Below are positions 42,353 through 54,411 of a stretch of DNA of 64,000 nucleotides, piece by piece; the stretch's first letter is position 1, and the number at the start of each line of letters is the position of its first letter. The notes under the pieces are model-generated. The model was not told the origin of the DNA, made no database searches, and was given only the letters and a program-made list of their open reading frames with translations. The stretch spans positions 1 through 64,000 of the forward strand of contig CAJQUW010000473.1 in NCBI GenBank assembly GCA_907163375.1, in the 5' to 3' direction. The DNA comes from Prostheceraeus crozeri. Lineage: Eukaryota; Platyhelminthes; Polycladida; Euryleptidae. The translations under genes were made by a program, and so were the position numbers.

Positions 42353-43059
42353 GTCCGGCAGCCAGAACGAGTTTCTGCAGGGCACGAGGCCGAAAATGAG
42401 ACTTTCACACACAGAATGATGTGCCCCTATGTCTACTACGAATCTGCACGTTTGCCGAGTTCTAATGAGTTCCTCTTCTTGTCAGACGAGATCAAAGAAA
42501 AACACGTTAATCCAATGGGACGCAGATTGCAGTTTTGGCTGAAGTGAAATTTTGTATGTTTTCTCTAATTAAACGAAAAGCATAAAGTCAAAAGTTATAA
42601 TGTTTGACATGGAAAGTCTTTACGTCATTTCCTATCATGTGCATCTGCTATTATCATGCTTCTGATCGGCAATGTATGTGAGAATGTGGTTGAATGTGGA
42701 TAAAGGTGGACAAAATGTTTGTGTTTGCCGACATCAAGAGGCTCTCCAAATCTAAATGTGCTTAGCTTTATAGACAGGGGTGCATGAATATGAAAGGAAA
42801 TGACGTGAAGACATTCCATGTCAAACATTATGATTCTGGGCTTAGTACTTTTCGTTTAATAATTTCATTTTAGCCAAAAACTGCAATCTGCGTCCCATTG
42901 GATTTACATGTGTTTTTCTTTGATCCTGTCTGACAAGAAGAGGAACTCACTAGAACTCGGCAGATGCACCAATTCGTAGTAGGCATAGGGTGTACATCAT
43001 TCTGTGAAAGTCTCATTTTTGGCCTCGTTCCCTGCAGGAACTCGTTCTGGCTGCCGGAC
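42353..43059. mobile_element. Fold-back MITE (~260-bp arms) in DDX47 intron 2
   Basis: Ends GTCCGGCAGCCAGAACGAGT and complement. The arms 42353-42620 and 42800-43059 are reverse complements with about 85% similarity by eye, for example CCAATGGGACGCAGATTGCA and its complement. The intervening loop is under 200 bases and there is no ORF. No clear target duplication. Confidence 0.7.
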
Positions 43060-44374
43060 TATCTATTCATGCGATTGCGTTAGGGAATAATAACAAAGAA
43101 GAAAGGGACATTACACACAAATTCAAGGGGAGTAAATCAAATCAGTGCTATAGCACGGTAGGTGTCTATGCTGTCAGCTTCTGAACGTACAGCACTGTAC
43201 AAAACTGATGAATGCATATTGCTTCCAGATATGGCAGTAGCATTGGCTGCCGTGACGCCAAGATCCTGGTGAAATGGCATTTTCAGTCAGTCAGTCGCGC
43301 GAAGGATTGCCAGGTTCAGCGGGCGAATTTGGGTCATCACTTCCTCGTATCGTCCATGCTGGAATGTGCTCGCTAGGACGCTTCTGTAGCTATCGGTCGA
43401 TGTGTCCAATAAAACTTATACTAATTTCATTCTAGGCACGAATCGGTGCAATTTTTGAGAATAAATGTGAAGAATGAAGATGCAAGTACATCAATAATTA
43501 ATGATAATCTTTTCATTGTTTTTATCAAGGAGTCTTGAAGTCCAACTACAGCAATTGCAATTGAGAAGGATGAACTTTGATAGGGTTACCAAGAGTACAT
43601 GATTTACTGTATATAAATAATTGACAGGCTCGAAATGCTTTTTGGAAAGCTCTGATAATATGGGGAAGAACGATGCTTAAATTGTACATAAACTTTCTAG
43701 AAAAGATTGAGATATTGACTTAGGCCCATTCTCTGTTGTGAAAGCATGAAATTAATCTGATGAAATAATGAATGATGAATTAATGCTCAATTAGTCTGTG
43801 CGTAACATTAACTAATTCAATGTTTTCACTTCATCATCTGTTAATACAAAAATTGAAAAAAATCCTTGAAAATCAAATCATTTCTTTATTGATTTGTATA
43901 ACTAAAATTTCGGTACACGCAATCGCAATGTAGGAGTCGAGAGTAGTGCCGTTTTCCCACACATTTCTCCAGAAGCATCAAAAGAATTGCTATCTCAAGA
44001 TTTTATGAAGACACTGAAATGATCCTATCATTGTTCCTCTGTGATAATTTGAGAAGACAAAAAAGCGTTTGTATTTGAACTTGAAAATTTACTTTGATTC
44101 CCAGCCTGATCTCTGCTGATCAGGTATAGCCTAAGTAAGGTATGATATTACTCTCTTCAACTTGTTAATCGCAGGATTTCTAAACTCCTCATAATATTTT
44201 GCAGCAAAAGCAATGCACTATTTTCGATTTCAAAATGAATCTGTCATAGTATTAGAAATCTTCATGCATCAAACAGTTTCTTTGATTCCCGCATGAAATT
44301 CCTCAGGTTGTCAAGAACTTCAAGAAATGTTCTTGATCCATCGCTTGAGAAGATCCATCTCTCTGGTCTCAGCA
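43060..44374. other. No gene seen
   Basis: Intronic. A GC-richer block at 43140-43430 contains the palindrome GTGCTATAGCAC; it might be a decayed element but shows no readable domain. Confidence 0.4.
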
Positions 44375-44562
44375 GCAAAATGATGGTTCAACGTCAATAC
44401 TCCCCTATACTGGAGGCTCCGATGATGTTGACATGGTCAGACTTTTGACTGGAGCGTTGTGATCTTTAGCCTGATACCCTTCCTGACAACTTGCAATGAC
44501 ACTTTTGGGGCTCGACCTCTGGACCGAAAGATCACTAAGCCAAACACCTAATCACTGTGCTA
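44375..44562 (-). mobile_element. tRNA-derived SINE with 12-bp target duplication
   Basis: On the minus strand the element starts TAGCACAGTGATTAGG, a tRNA A-box with the D-loop region, followed about 30 bases later by AGGTCGAGCCCC, a B-box-like sequence. A non-tRNA body of about 120 bases follows. CTGGTCTCAGCA occurs directly on both sides (44363-44374 and 44563-44574), a 12-bp target duplication. The tRNA head begins near tRNA position 8, so the 5' end is short by a few bases. Confidence 0.8.
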
Positions 44563-44927
44563 CTGGTCTCAGCAACAACAGCAATCAAAAAGATTGAACA
44601 TGACACAAGGGAATAGGGCATCCAAGTTGGCAGTAACTTAAAGAGTTGATCATTTTGTCTCCAAATTTTCCTACCAATTCAGTATTAATTTCTTGAAAGC
44701 ATTACCTCGAGAATGTCATGAGAAGACAACTGCTATAAACTCAATGTGCCATTTGATGAATTTATCGAGCATTGCCATTTATATACGTGAATTCATTTAA
44801 AAGAAATGAGTCGAGTACTCTAATTTGGATTTGCCGCTTTCGAATGTGCGACATAACTGATGGACAAATGCGGAACCACAGAATACTATACATAAAGCAT
44901 TCCACGATACAAAAGTTTGATTATTAC

Positions 44928-45092
44928 CTGAAGAATTGGTAGAACAAATGCACCAGTTTTTCCACTGCCTGTTTCCGCCAAGCCAATTATGTCCCGGCCG
45001 TCAAAGGCAGGTGGAAGAGATTTCGTTTGAATAGCTGTTGGTGTTTTCCACCCTAATCGTTCAACCACTTCACAAATCGCGTCATTGACTCC
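44928..45092 (-). CDS. DDX47: DDX47-like helicase, exon 2 (Q motif, Walker A)
   Basis: Acceptor TCTTTCAG precedes 45092 and donor GTAATAA follows 44928. The 165 bases (residues 11-65, phase 0 at both ends) encode [20 protein letters not shown] with the Q-motif Gln at about residue 32, and AETGSGKT at 49-56, the ATP-binding motif I, followed by GAFVLPILQ. The ORF boundaries visible without splicing are misleading because GTG precedes the true in-frame start. Confidence 0.93.
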
Positions 45093-46798
45093 CTGAAAGA
45101 CATGTAAATGACAGATTACATAATTAGATTAATTAAATTCAATTAAAATTAAATTAATAATAAATTAAAATTATTAAAATATTAGACTCATTCACATTAG
45201 AACTCATATTGTCTTGATCCGATAGATTCTATGCTACTCGTTATTTGAATAGATATAAATTTGATATCCCTTTCACAGACAATTGGGTCATCGAACATGT
45301 CTATTTAAAAATCATGATCGTTTTCTTTTTTGTTGAAGTGTTATTTGTCAAAATTTTCATGAGTAATATAAGAAGCATGAATTCATCAAATTCATGCATA
45401 CAGAAAGATTAAGAATTAAACAAGTAAGACCGTGCGCGACGCAACGGTGCACTGGTTATTTCTGTTGCACCGGTTCTCGGGCCGGTCCACCGAAATATGT
45501 GAATTTCGAGCAATTTCATGTCCTATCTCACTATTTCAATGACCGTAGCAAAATTAATGATCTTTTACCATATCGAAGTCACACAAAACATGGGAAGCAA
45601 AATAATACAATTTAATAATCTAACTAAGAGAACATTTTTCAGTTCTGAGCTGCCTGTGAGTGTGTGTGCGTGTGTGTGTTCTACCGGCATGTTTATTCCA
45701 TACATTTTTATTCAAATTTCAAGTTTGTTGCCAAAAGCTATGGAAAAACAATGACAACGAATGATAACAAACAATAAACAAAAAAGACCCCAGTAGGCTG
45801 AGGATTGAAGGAAGGCAAGGTCGGAAAATTTTGCTGTACATCTTTATAATATCAGAAATTCTTCAGTGACAGTCATGATGTTGATACATATGTGAATATT
45901 TTACACAGAATGCGTATTTTAATAGATAAAAGGGTAAACCCGCCACAGAACATTTATGAAAATAAGGGAGATCATTGCGTGATAAGAATGAATGAAAGTA
46001 TACTAGGAAAGACTTATCACAAGCGATGATAATTTTCAAGCAGTGATTGAGTTGCCCACAATGTATTCAGCCGGTTCACCTCGACAGTTGATATCATGAA
46101 AATCACAGCTACATCATAAATTAAACGATCATGCATTTTCTGATCTTGAGAAGAAGTGTGGTGAGATGAGTTGTTTCACTTACGAAAATTAGATACATTT
46201 TAATATCACAGAGAGGCTGCTTGAAGCCGACTACTGTCGAGAGGATGACATTATTGCATAGTGACTAAGTGGATTGCGTAGTTATGACATATATACAGGA
46301 TTGCCACCCTATGTCAAATCCCTGAATTATTCCGGAGTTTGATTGCTTTGAATATTTCAACATTCCCTAATAGCTTTATGAATTGAAATTTTACCAAGAT
46401 TTTTATTGTCATGTTAACAGGACGCATATCTTAATAATTTCTGAAGAAGTTTAAAAGAATTTCATTAAAACTATCACAGAGACATACGTAAGAAAGATGA
46501 GTGTTACTTGCAGGAATATACAAAATGAAATTAAAAAGGCTCATGTAGGCCTAAGTCTGCTTAAAGTTCTTTAGCACAACTTCCTAGTATTTCTCATAAT
46601 TAGCACATAATTCTAGAAAACATCAACACTTATGATAAAAGATAGAGACCCTAACGTTCTACCTTCCAGATTTTAGGGGCTAAATTAACTATCAAGGGAC
46701 TATCGATGACGTGAAACAACTCATTTTCGGCCTATAGCAACCGTTGCTAGGCAAAATTATAGCCATTGAATTAGTGGTGGCAGACATAAGTTTCGAAA
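45093..46798. other. DDX47 intron 1, 3' part; no gene seen
   Basis: AT-rich, with a TGTGTGCGTGTGTGTG stretch at about 45661. The last 16 bases (46783-46798) are the left target duplication of the LINE. Confidence 0.4.
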
Positions 46799-48470
46799 GC
46801 TCCTGGACCGTCAGGGCTTTCAGCAGAGGTGATTATTGAGGAGGCGACGCCCATCTTTCAGAAAGCTATGGAATCGAAAGAAATTCCTACAGCTTGGCAG
46901 AAAAGCATGACGATCCCATTGCACAAGGATAAAGGAGACTCGCTGAACTGTGGATCGTACAGAGGCATTAGGCTTCTGGAACATGGATTCAAGCTGTTTG
47001 AAAAGGTTCTCGAAGAGAGACTTAAGAAGCTCGTACAAGTGGATGCTCGCCAATTTGGGTTCTCGAGTGGGAAGTCGACGACTGATGCGATTTTTGTTGT
47101 ACGTCAAGTACAAGAAAAGTATACGCAGGTGCGAAAGAAGTTGTTTCATGTATTTGTGGACTTGGAGAAGGCCTTTGACCGAGTGCCGCGTGAAGTTATT
47201 GAGTGGGCACTTCGTTGGCAAAATGTGCCCGAGTACCTCGTAGCATCTGTAATGTCCCTATACAAGCATACATCCTCGAAAGTGGTGACATTAGCAGGCA
47301 TGTCAGAAGAGTTTCAGATCAGTGTCGGTGTCCATCAAGGTTCAGCGCTGAGCCCGTTACTTTCTTGATTGTAATGGAGGAGGCGACCAAAGAATGCAAA
47401 GGTGATGGTCCCTGGGAGTTACTTCATGCGGACGATCTGGTGCTAACGGCTGAGACCAAGAGTGAGGCAAAGGAGCTATTCTGCAGATGGAAAACTGACC
47501 TTGAACGTGGTCTCAAAGTGAACATGCAGAAGACATTATTATGATTATGGTTATTATTATTATTATTATATTATATAATTTACATTATATATATATTATA
47601 TTATTTACATTATTATTATTATGGTCACAGGAAAGAAGGTGCAAAACGCGAAGCAGTCTGGCAAGTGGCCGTGTGGGTGCTGTGGCAGGGGAGTTGGTGT
47701 CAATTCCATCCTTTGTGTCTCCTGTAAGAAATGGTGTCACAGGAAATGTGCTCGTCTGCGAAAGGTGACAGGAATTGCAAACTTTCGCTGTCCGACTTGC
47801 ATGGGACACAATGACATACCAGAGGACGACTCCTTGAGCTTTGACGGCCTCTCCGTAGAGGAAGTACATGAGTTCTGCTATTTGGGTGATGTGCTTAGCT
47901 GCGATGCAGGAGCAGAGAAGGCAGTGGGGTCCTGAATTTCGGCAGCATGGTTGAAATGGAGGGATCTTAGCAGCCTGCTGTGCAATAAAGACATCCCAAT
48001 AATGTGTAGAGCGAAAGTGTGCGATCAGTACTATTATACGGAGCGGAAACCTGGCCGTTGACTTAGCAACAAAGAAGCCGACTTGAAGTGTGTCACCAGA
48101 GGATGCTGCGCTACATGATGAAGATCAAATGGAGAGACCGGGTCAGTAATGACGATGTAATGGGAATGTGCGGGCTGACACACCTGAGGAACCGAATTCA
48201 ACAGAGGAGGCTTCGGTGGTTTGGTCATGTCAGGAGAGCGGAAGAGAAGGTCATCGGGAGAGTGGAATCCATGAAGGTGGAGGGAAAGCGCCCAGTTGGA
48301 AGACCAAAGAAATCATGGCGAAACTGCGTTCAAGAAGACCTGGATGCCCTCAACATCAGCGAGCACCTTGCCCAAGATCGGGGCCAGTGGAAGCGAGCCA
48401 TCAAACTCCGTCCAACCTCAAGCAATGGGACAAGAAGGACGTAAAACGAGAAGTGAAGTGAAGTGAGTGA
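46799..48470 (+). mobile_element. 5'-truncated LINE (RTE-like) with 16-bp target duplication
   Basis: GACATAAGTTTCGAAA flanks the element (46783-46798 and 48471-48486), and the 3' end is a short AAGTG tandem tail. Coding content is RT fingers and palm (GSYRGIRLLEHGFKLFEKVLE, FVDLEKAFDRVPREV, VGVHQGSALSPLL). A one-base frameshift near 47362 follows, then LLHADDLVL, where the usual YADD is HADD. A TAT-rich microsatellite interrupts at about 47536-47625. A PHD-like Cys finger (CVSCKKWCHRKCARL, RCPTC) follows, then the C-terminal QRRLRWFGHVRRAEEK region with GKRPVGRPKKSWR. The missing 5' half is normal for target-primed reverse transcription. Confidence 0.9.
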
Positions 48471-48499
48471 GACATAAGTTTCGAAACAGCAGCTATCAT

Positions 48500-49195
48500 C
48501 AGGGCTGGGGTGTCGTGCTTTTTTTGACCGACACCGACACCGGGTTCGAGCACGACACCGACACCGGATAATAATAATAATAATGATAATAATAAAATTG
48601 ACTGAATTGCCCGACTTGTCTTTACTTTTGCTTTGTTTTGTGTCCCTGACTTTCTTTTTTCGTTGTGCATTGATGATTGATCACTATGACTACGCGTCAG
48701 CCACAGACAATAGCATCAGGCGTAAGAAGCGTGCTAAGCGCACGCCAAGATGAGAAGCGTCCTCAATGCGTGATAGCCATTGATATAGAAAAGGGGAGAG
48801 CGCTAACCTCACTAGAGGCTTGCACCTCACTACGATCACTGACTGGCCTAATCTATCTCAATGGTGATAGGCATGATGATAGCATTCAGAGCACATAGCA
48901 TAGAGTGTATTAGGGACCTATCAAGGCAAGAAGAAACAAAGGCCTGTCACCTTGAACTTTTTGAACCTACATGTAGTAGAGTATACATTAATAACTAATT
49001 ATGCCTTCCAGTCCGTTTTAGTGAAAATATGACTATTTGCAAAGAGAAGGAAATCCTTGTGCGATAAAACAATTTATTTTTTCCAGCTAAAATTTAAGGT
49101 CGGTGTCGGTGTCGTCCCTAAAAATCACGACACCGACACCAGGAAAAAGGGCACGACACCGACACCGACACCACGACACCGACACCCCAGCCCTG
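48500..49195. mobile_element. hAT-type non-autonomous element with 8-bp duplication
   Basis: Terminal inverted repeats begin CAGGGCTGGGGTGTCG and end with the complement. GCTATCAT flanks both sides (48492-48499 and 49196-49203), an 8-bp duplication as expected for hAT. Both ends are rich in GACACC/GGTGTC repeats. Interior ORF (48677-48898) has no transposase motif. The element landed 13 bases downstream of the LINE's target duplication end. Confidence 0.92.
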
Positions 49196-49355
49196 GCTAT
49201 CATAGTTGACAATTAAGCAGAAGAAGAATAATATCAAAAGGCGCTAAATGCACTGTTTCAGCGAAACTTTTTTAAAACTTTCGATGCACCGTTGCGACTA
49301 GCGCACACCTATTTGCACAGGCTTCTAATTGTAAGAAATTTTAACTCGTACTCAC

Positions 49356-49387
49356 CAGTTCTGAGAATGTTTTATTCTCTTCCATTT
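49356..49387 (-). CDS. DDX47: DDX47-like helicase, exon 1 (start codon)
   Basis: A short exon too small for ORF calling. Acceptor CTTATTTTTTCAG precedes 49387, then two untranslated bases, then ATG at 49385, then nine codons, ending at donor CTG|GTGAGT. It encodes MEENKTFSEL, which joins exon 2 (GVNDAICE) in frame and matches the ETKTFxxLGV start region of DDX47 proteins. A non-coding first exon must lie upstream (higher coordinates) and is not identified. The protein is shorter at the N-terminus than vertebrate DDX47. Confidence 0.8.
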
Positions 49388-51423
49388 CTGAAAAAATAAG
49401 AATTGCTTATCATAAACGATTATGTGACAGTTTTACATTGATTCAAGATAACGGAAATGAACATGATATATATATTGCCTATTATATTTGCAGTACCACA
49501 AGGTGTCAGCAGGATCATGTTTTCCGCTTCTCATGGAGCATTCCTAAGAAGCCAATTTCCTGGATGTCGATGCAAACCTGTGACTGACGAAAATCATATG
49601 AAAGATCAAGTACACCATATGTCATTCATGACATTGTGATTGTGAAGAAGAGTTATTATAATCAAAACTTTGTGATTAAAAATTGTATTAAAAATCGTAT
49701 TAGTCATTATGTTTAGTATCGGCCTACTATTTCTGTATAATTTTTACAGGCCTGTACAATGTTGCGATGAAGATGTCGACTATTTATATTTAAGTGGAGC
49801 CATAAAATCTTGCAAATCTGAACTCACAAAAACATAAGCTCCTGCTTTACCGCGGAGTATAGTGTGCAGGATGTGACAAGGACAGTTTACTGTCTGAGGG
49901 TCACAAATCTGCGTAACAAAATGTTATTACAGTATATATAATATACTGTACAAAGCTTAGCACTGAAGAGTATCGACCGCAATGGATGGGTGCCGCCGTC
50001 TACGGCTGGCCGGCCAGGCGAAATGGGGAATTGCCTTTTTAGATCAACATTTCTAGGTCCCCCTATCTAATGGCAGGCGGGCATCCTTAAACAGGACCGT
50101 GTTTTCTTAAATCGTTGCATGTCTGAAACGAAAAGTTCCCTAGCTTTTGCTTGTACTCATCAAATTTAACTGCAAGCTCATAATTAATTGACTACTGAAT
50201 TTTTTCACTTGGCCAGTCGAGACACTGGGTTTAGGTAACAGTGCGTTCTACCTAATTAAATGGTAGGTAGCAAGTAGTGATAGTAGTAATAGCAAGTAGT
50301 GATTGGAAGTTTGTTACTTCACAGATTTCATGTCGGTCACAGAATTAAATATTTTATTTATCTGCTTCGGTTTGCTAGAAGTGTGACTGATGCGGCAAGT
50401 GGGCAAAAAGAAATTCCTAATACCTTACAGAGATAGGAAAAAAGTCGTGCGTCGCTTGCGGATTAATGTGAGTTCAAGCACAGTGTTTCGATTGCCAAAA
50501 TTCCTTCAGATTCGAAGAATTCAAATCATTGCACAAGTTTTCTCCATAATGTTGGCCCTTTCGATCAGTATTAAAGAAAGTAGCAGGCGTACGAAAATTA
50601 GTTCACTTGATGTTTTCACATCCTCTCCTCGGCATTTTTCAGTGCATAGTGCATACACTGAATCGAATGTTAGCCAAGACAGCCATGTGTATTTTGGTGT
50701 GCGCGAAGTGATATCACAGCACGCACGCATCTCTCACTGGCTATGGTGTCCTCTGCTGACAGCATATTGTTTGCCATTTCCAATAGCAAGCGATACACGA
50801 ATTATCCATTCGAGAAGAAGCAAGTTGCTTAATTCTGTGATGTGCCATTTTGATATAAAGGTTACATATAACCCTTCCTTTCTAGGAAACCGAAGCGCGC
50901 GCAGATGAATCTAATTATGTGATGTCGGCCCTCGTCTGTCCTGTCATCATTGAATGAGTTGCTAAAAATGATATCGATCCACTTTTCAGACGCAAGCGTC
51001 AGAAACTACGACGTAGAAATTACTACTATTTTCAACAGACGCGGACAAGCCTCGTCTGCAGATCTGAGATTTGAAATCTTCTGACCTCAACCGAGGGATA
51101 AGATGATTCACCAAATGTCTGTGTATCAGAGTTGTGACAAATGAAGCCGTCTCATTACCATGTTAACTACCAATTATGCAAGTAAGTCTGTGCTCACTGC
51201 TGGTGCCATGAGAAAGTTGCAAGGACACTGGGTGGGGATCAGTAATGGGTACCTAGAGCATGGTAGCTTACGCTTGAGCGGTCGAGTGGAAAAGTGGCCT
51301 CTTTACAGACTATCTCTCGATTGAATACTCCTCTGAATTATTGGAGGTATATCGACACAAAAGTAAGTGGAAGTTCAGATGGAGCGACGTGTAATTTCGC
51401 ATCTCTGATGAAAAAGATACATG
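49388..51423. other. Upstream of DDX47; no clear gene
   Basis: Should contain the helicase promoter and a non-coding first exon, but I cannot place them. A 172-codon frame at 50390-50908 is open but unrecognised. A GC-richer block at 49985-50100 (GCCGGCCAGGCG) may be a repeat. Confidence 0.35.
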
Positions 51424-51552
51424 TTTCGCCTCCTTGGAGCGCATCTTCTCCTCGATGGGCCTCATCCACACCGATTCGAGGAATCGGCTGAGCAAAAACA
51501 CTTTGAAAAAGCTAACGATAGTATATTCTGTATTGGCTCAGTCAGACGAATA
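51424..51552 (+). pseudogene. hAT transposase C-terminal dimerisation remnant
   Basis: One frame reads FASLERIFSSMGLIHTDSRN then RLSKNTLKKLTIVYS and stops at TAA. This matches the conserved hAT C-terminal block (SxERxFSxxGxixxxxRxRLS). The rest of the transposase and the ends are not recognisable. Confidence 0.7.
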
Positions 51553-51601
51553 ACTATAAAATTTCCAATTTATTTGTCTCTAACTAATACTTATTCCTTT
51601 C

Positions 51602-52595
51602 ATGATGTCTTCATCCCATTTGTTCACCCTATTAAAACACCGTGTGTCGACTCACCTCGACGCAGGATCTGGAGCAGTACGACTATTATCTACTGACTTC
51701 TCAAAGGCCGTCGACAAACTAGATCATTCATTGATTGTCTCGGCGTGCATTCGACTGGGTTTTCCGATGCAGGCATGCTATTGGATCAATGACTTTCTCT
51801 CCAACCGGACCCAAAATGTGAAATTAATTGGTGAGTCTTTCTCGCCTTCTACCGTTGCAAGCGGTGTTCCCCAAGGCAGCGTCATTGGGCCTATATTGTT
51901 CTGCATAGCCGTCGACCACTACGGCCCCCAATTCAACAACTCCAAGCGCATTCGCTCTGCTGTTGAATTCACTCTTCTCCATTTCATCAACAACTCTAGC
52001 GAAGACAGACTTCAATCTGAGTAGGATGCGTCAGAAACTTGGTGGAAAGACATAGGACGGCCACTTTATCATGAAAAGTGTAAGGCTATGACATAATCAC
52101 AAGAAAAAGTCTCAATCACGACTATGTATCAACCTCAAACGGTTCTGTCCTTTCTCGGGTTGGTAGCCTTCCACTGTTTCGTGTTTTTTTTAACAGTGAC
52201 TTGCGATGGGACTGTCATGTGACTTAAGTCATAAAATCAGCTTCGCGCAAAATGTATATCATTCGCAACTTAAGATCAGGATGTCCGAAGAAGTGCATAT
52301 TCAACGCCTACATTTCATGCTTTTTGCAATTTACCTGAGACTTTTTTCACAGCTCAAAAAAGTTGAACTGACGGCCCATCGGATTGCCAGAATGTCGGTG
52401 GACGCCAAGAACGATGTCTCAAGGACCGCCGGTGACGAGCTATGTGACAACCCATTCTTGCAGATCGCATCCAACGACACCTATTCCCTCTGCAGCATTT
52501 TTCTAACTCGCCCACTAAGATCGAGGTTGAATACCTCCATTATGCAGCATAAAGCACGCTGTAAAAGACTCGGTAACTCCATCATCAAGAACTGA
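51602..52595 (+). pseudogene. LINE reverse transcriptase remnant
   Basis: HRVSTHLDAGSGAVRLLSTDFSKAVDKLDH (motif A, with V replacing F), WINDFLSNRTQNVKL and VASGVPQGSVIGPILFCIAVD (motif B) are readable. The expected catalytic ADD is replaced by a scrambled stretch before FTLLHFINNSSEDRLQSE. Downstream pieces resemble the post-catalytic SDLRWDCHV and a C-terminal LTAHRIARM region to 52595. Several frame changes. Jockey/CR1-like; 5' and 3' limits unclear. Confidence 0.7.
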
Positions 52596-53946
52596 CCTTA
52601 GCCCAATTTTCTTAATATCTTACTCTTTTTTCATGTAATGTGCTCATCAATTTATGTGAGACAAAAGTGACAATTCCATTGTATTGATGAGATTGATCCA
52701 CATGTTATTTATTTACGTCATTATTTGTAATGAACCTGTTTGTGCTGTAACAGTTGTTAGTTTTTGTTATTGGTGCTATTTATGAATTCGGATTATGACT
52801 TACATATTTCTCTATCAATGTCATTCACAACGACGGAAATTTAACTTTTTAACTGAATTTTCTAATAATGTAAGTTGGCAATATCGAGAATCTGTTGTAT
52901 CTAAGCGTGTAAGTCACTCCAAAGATCTTGACAAAAAATCGCCACCGTCCAAGGAGGGTCCCAAACATTTTTTTGTTAATTATCGGTGTCATTAGCTATC
53001 ACTACTGATTATATGCCTGCGCCTACATCAATATAATTAATGGAAGCCTACCATATTTCTCAATGATTCCAAAGCACAAGAACAAATCCTACCGACTTGA
53101 AAGAATAGAATACTCCAAGCAAAAGCGTCAAGAATAACTGCTGATAATTAACCGCAAATAGCGCATGTACCTGTCAATTGTTTTCATTTAGACTCATCAC
53201 CCACTGGCTGACACTTGAGAAAATGCGTAGGTTGAATCCTAGTTCACCGGCGCGACGAAAGATTCCTCCAAAATCAACCCCAAAGATTTTGGTCGTCATA
53301 TTACCGGTAATCTCATATTACCCGACATTCGGACTCTGTTCCTAAATGACCCCAAAAGGACAACTAATTAATGAATGAGTGACTTCACTATTTTCAGTTT
53401 CACAATCAAAATCTTACCGACGCAAGTGAGTACATTCTTCATGCATGAAGGTATTCGATAGAAAAAAACTGCTGGTAATTACCATGGCATAAATAGTTTT
53501 ACATTACCGGTAAATACCAAGTGGTAATTACCACCGACACAACCCTGCTGAGCATGGGAATAATACAAATATGAAGCCTGTCACCAAACAGATTGGCCGA
53601 TCTTGATAAAACTTACATATCCTTGGAGCTGATAACGCCAGCATTCTTTTGAGCAAAAACTTGAAAACGCCAGCGTTAATGCAGCAAAACGCATGAAGTG
53701 GTGTTCAGTTGACCATTTGAAATATTGCTAACGCGTAAAACAAGGCAGAAGCATAAATTGAGTGAAATTGTGTCGAAATTCGAAAAAAATTATATCGCCT
53801 GAAAGCTTAACACGTGCCCGATTTAATGGTGATAATCTTAATTTACTGTATTGCGTAGCTTAGTCTGTAGGCATCAGTGAATGAATTGACTGAAAATTTT
53901 GTGTTTTTTAAGTCTGCTTACCACAACTGATTTAAAATGCTAAATG
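52596..53946. other. No gene seen
   Basis: AT-rich. Palindromic TTACCGGTAA occurs twice (about 53302 and 53501) with nearby GGTAATTACC, possibly ends of a small unrecognised element. Confidence 0.35.
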
Positions 53947-54411
53947 TAGTGCAATCCGGATAAGCGGAATAGTTTGGGAGCGAGATGTTTCTCCCACTTT
54001 TACGAAGTTCACGCTTAAGCAGAGCAACAATGTTCGAACTAATTTTAGCCTGAATAATTACTATGTGAGCTGTGAACTACTGCGCTGTCAACTAGTACAT
54101 AAATGAATTCTTAGGAATTCTGCATAAATAGATGAACAGTAATTGCTTGTAAAAGAAGTGTAATAACAAGTGGTAAGAATACAAACACGGTTTTGGTTGA
54201 AACATAAACGAAGATCACCAAAAATGCAGAAGTTCAGATCCAGTTATCCACAAAATATTGCTAGATGATTAAAAATACAAAAAAATCATCCGCTTAAGCG
54301 GAGTGACTTCCGAAAAATCTCCCTCTTATCTGCAGCGCTTTACGTGTGTTGGAAATGTTTACTGATTTTTCTTCCGCTTAAGCGGGATTCTCGCTCATCC
54401 GTAGTGCACTG
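53947..54411. mobile_element. pogo-like MITE
   Basis: Left end TAGTGCAATCCGGATAAGCG; the right end is the complement of CAGTGCACTACGGATGAGCG. Both match the CAGT..CCGGATAAG theme of pogo/Tigger ends. TA dinucleotides flank. Internal CGCTTAAGCG palindromes occur at about 54290 and 54371. No ORF. Confidence 0.55.

Noticed and set aside
47585..47869. 94-codon minus-strand frame
   Set aside because: Antisense shadow of the LINE's Cys-finger region.
50390..50908. 172-codon plus-strand frame
   Set aside because: No recognisable domain and no neighbouring gene context; could be a chance open frame.
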